7,941 nt of DNA from Planctomicrobium sp. (lineage in GTDB: Bacteria > Planctomycetota > Planctomycetia > Planctomycetales > Planctomycetaceae), in assembly GCA_018659505.1 (NCBI GenBank), contig JABJMI010000917.1, forward strand, positions 1 through 7,941, given 5' to 3'. A program made the translations under genes and the position numbers. Shown here one piece after another: positions 7,170 to 7,941 of the stretch (its first letter is position 1; the number at the start of each line of letters is the position of its first letter). The notes under the pieces are model-generated. The model saw only the letters and a program-made list of their open reading frames with translations, did not search any database and was not told the origin of the DNA.

Positions 7170-7745
7170 ATGATCGATACAGCTATATCTGGCAGCGAAA
7201 ATCCGGTACCGCGTTCCCCAGTCGACATCGCATGCCGCGTTCTTGCACTTTTTGCTGTAGTCGATCGGGCTCACGACGAAGATTTTAGCCGGCTCAGCGA
7301 TTGGGTAGATTCACACAACATTCGCGATTACATGTCGCCTAACGAACTCTTGTTTTTTGACCGTGCAACCCCGTCACAAAATGAGATCGTCCAGTACAGC
7401 TGGCGCGCTGAAGCTACCGTGCCATTATTCTGGGCTCTCTATCAGCTTGATGAACTACCACTTCTCACAACTCAAGTTAGCTGGGATCACATTGTGACCT
7501 TGCCAAATATTATTAACGACCCGGATTCCTTTATTCAAAAATCAAAACGACGTCCGGTGGCGGAAATTGAGGCAGCTGAATCTGAATTGTACCATCAGCA
7601 CTGGCGAGTTCGTGACGCCCAGTTGTTCGAGAAACCGATGCCCGATGAAGTGAATCCGGGGATTGTCTACGAGCGACGCTATGCAGCGAGTTGGCTTGTT
7701 GGTTGGGGAAACTCAACGTGGGATAATGTCTCAACAGACACATGA
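7170..7745 (+). CDS. DUF4272 domain-containing protein
   Basis: This 191-residue protein has the features of DUF4272 along almost its whole length. RSPVDIACRVLALFAVVDRA at 15-34 is the usual N-terminal helix, SWRAEATVPLFWAL at 77-90 is the family core, RRP at 127-129 is followed by an acidic helix, and HWRVRDAQ at 144-151, GIVYERRYAASWL at 164-176 and the ending WDNVSTDT at 184-191 are typical. No signal peptide or membrane segment is seen, so it should be cytoplasmic. The family's function is unknown. No good ribosome binding site precedes the ATG. The frame stays open upstream to 7110, but without a convincing start codon, so 7170 is preferred. The gene stands alone, 254 bases after the DUF1501 gene, and is bracketed by two copies of a non-coding repeat, which hints at acquisition or at a repeat-rich junction. 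Family assignment is confident; role is not. Confidence 0.88.
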   Translation: MIDTAISGSENPVPRSPVDIACRVLALFAVVDRAHDEDFSRLSDWVDSHNIRDYMSPNELLFFDRATPSQNEIVQYSWRAEATVPLFWALYQLDELPLLTTQVSWDHIVTLPNIINDPDSFIQKSKRRPVAEIEAAESELYHQHWRVRDAQLFEKPMPDEVNPGIVYERRYAASWLVGWGNSTWDNVSTDT

Positions 7746-7785
7746 AAAATCGTTCAACTTGACGGACCAATTCCCGGCGGGACGA

Positions 7786-7873
7786 GTGGCACGACCCAGA
7801 ACGGAACGAAGTGAAGAGATGGGCGTGGCGAGCGCGGAGTTGAGGTCAATGCAACAATAAACGTCGCTGCCAC
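7786..7873 (+). repeat. Interspersed non-coding repeat, copy 2
   Basis: This 88-base copy of the element at 6927-7009 begins 41 bases after the DUF4272 stop codon. It is five bases longer because GAACG is doubled near its left end (7799-7808). Its ends are complementary: GTGGCA at 7786-7791 pairs with TGCCAC at 7868-7873, and GAC/GTC next to these extends the match with one unpaired base. Terminal complementarity, small size and lack of a coding frame resemble a miniature mobile element. No target-site duplication can be recognised at its borders. Confidence 0.9.
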
Positions 7874-7886
7874 CCGATCCAATTAG

Positions 7887-7907
7887 CCCCGGGTGATCCA
7901 CCCGGGG
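7887..7907 (+). repeat. GC-rich palindrome after repeat copy 2
   Basis: CCCCGGGT at 7887-7894 pairs perfectly with 7900-7907 around a five-base loop, forming a very GC-rich 8-bp stem. It occupies the same relative place as the 12-bp palindrome after copy 1 and is likewise followed at once by ACAAGCGTT (7908-7916). The stem sequences of the two palindromes differ while the position and trailing nine bases agree. There is no following T tract. The window ends 25 bases later, so whether the element continues is not visible. Confidence 0.65.
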
Positions 7908-7941
7908 ACAAGCGTTCCCGAAATGTCATTCGTGATTCGAC

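Noticed and set aside
7663..7860. A 65-residue frame on the plus strand overlapping the end of the DUF4272 gene and running through repeat copy 2
   Set aside because: Its first part overlaps DUF4272 in another frame and its second part is the non-coding repeat, so the reading frame is accidental.
6927..7873. The two repeat copies read as a CRISPR-like array
   Set aside because: There are only two copies, they are over 80 bases long, they are separated by a full gene, and no cas gene is present.

Overview
The window most likely comes from a member of the Planctomycetota, probably a marine or aquatic Planctomycetales-type bacterium. The strongest evidence is the adjacent pair at 3068-6915. The first gene encodes an exported protein with a planctomycete-type cytochrome c domain followed by DUF1549 and DUF1553. 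The second encodes a Tat-exported DUF1501 protein. This pairing is massively expanded in planctomycetes and uncommon elsewhere. Weak or absent Shine-Dalgarno sequences, long spacers and moderate GC content are compatible with this. All supported genes lie on the + strand.

Layout. 28-846 encodes a classical short-chain dehydrogenase that resembles L-fucose/sugar dehydrogenases. 847-1079 is a spacer with three small hairpins in a row. 1080-2495 is rimO, the radical-SAM methylthiotransferase that modifies ribosomal protein S12. 2496-3067 is a 572-base spacer. It holds a short open frame (2531-2755) that looks like the decayed C-terminal end of a LamG/DUF1080-like protein, then a candidate promoter with a perfect TATAAT, then a perfect 12-bp inverted repeat that would lie at the very start of the message. 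3068-5437 and 5485-6915 form the two-gene export operon. 6916-7169 and 7746-7941 hold two copies, in the same orientation, of an approximately 85-bp non-coding repeat. Each copy is followed by a different strong palindrome and then by the same nine bases. Between them, at 7170-7745, lies a DUF4272 gene.

How the genes relate. The SDR and rimO look like ordinary independent metabolic and housekeeping genes. The DUF1549/DUF1553 and DUF1501 proteins are predicted to act together outside the cytoplasmic membrane; one has a Sec-type and the other a Tat-type signal. Their substrate cannot be read from this window, because no sulfatase, glycosidase, sigma factor or transporter is next to them. The DUF4272 gene has no evident functional link to its neighbours. 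Its position between two repeat copies makes it the most accessory-looking part of the window.

I found no complete, clearly novel multi-gene system. The observations most worth following are the repeat-bracketed DUF4272 gene, the composite repeat itself, and the perfect inverted repeat at the predicted 5' end of the cytochrome/DUF1501 operon.
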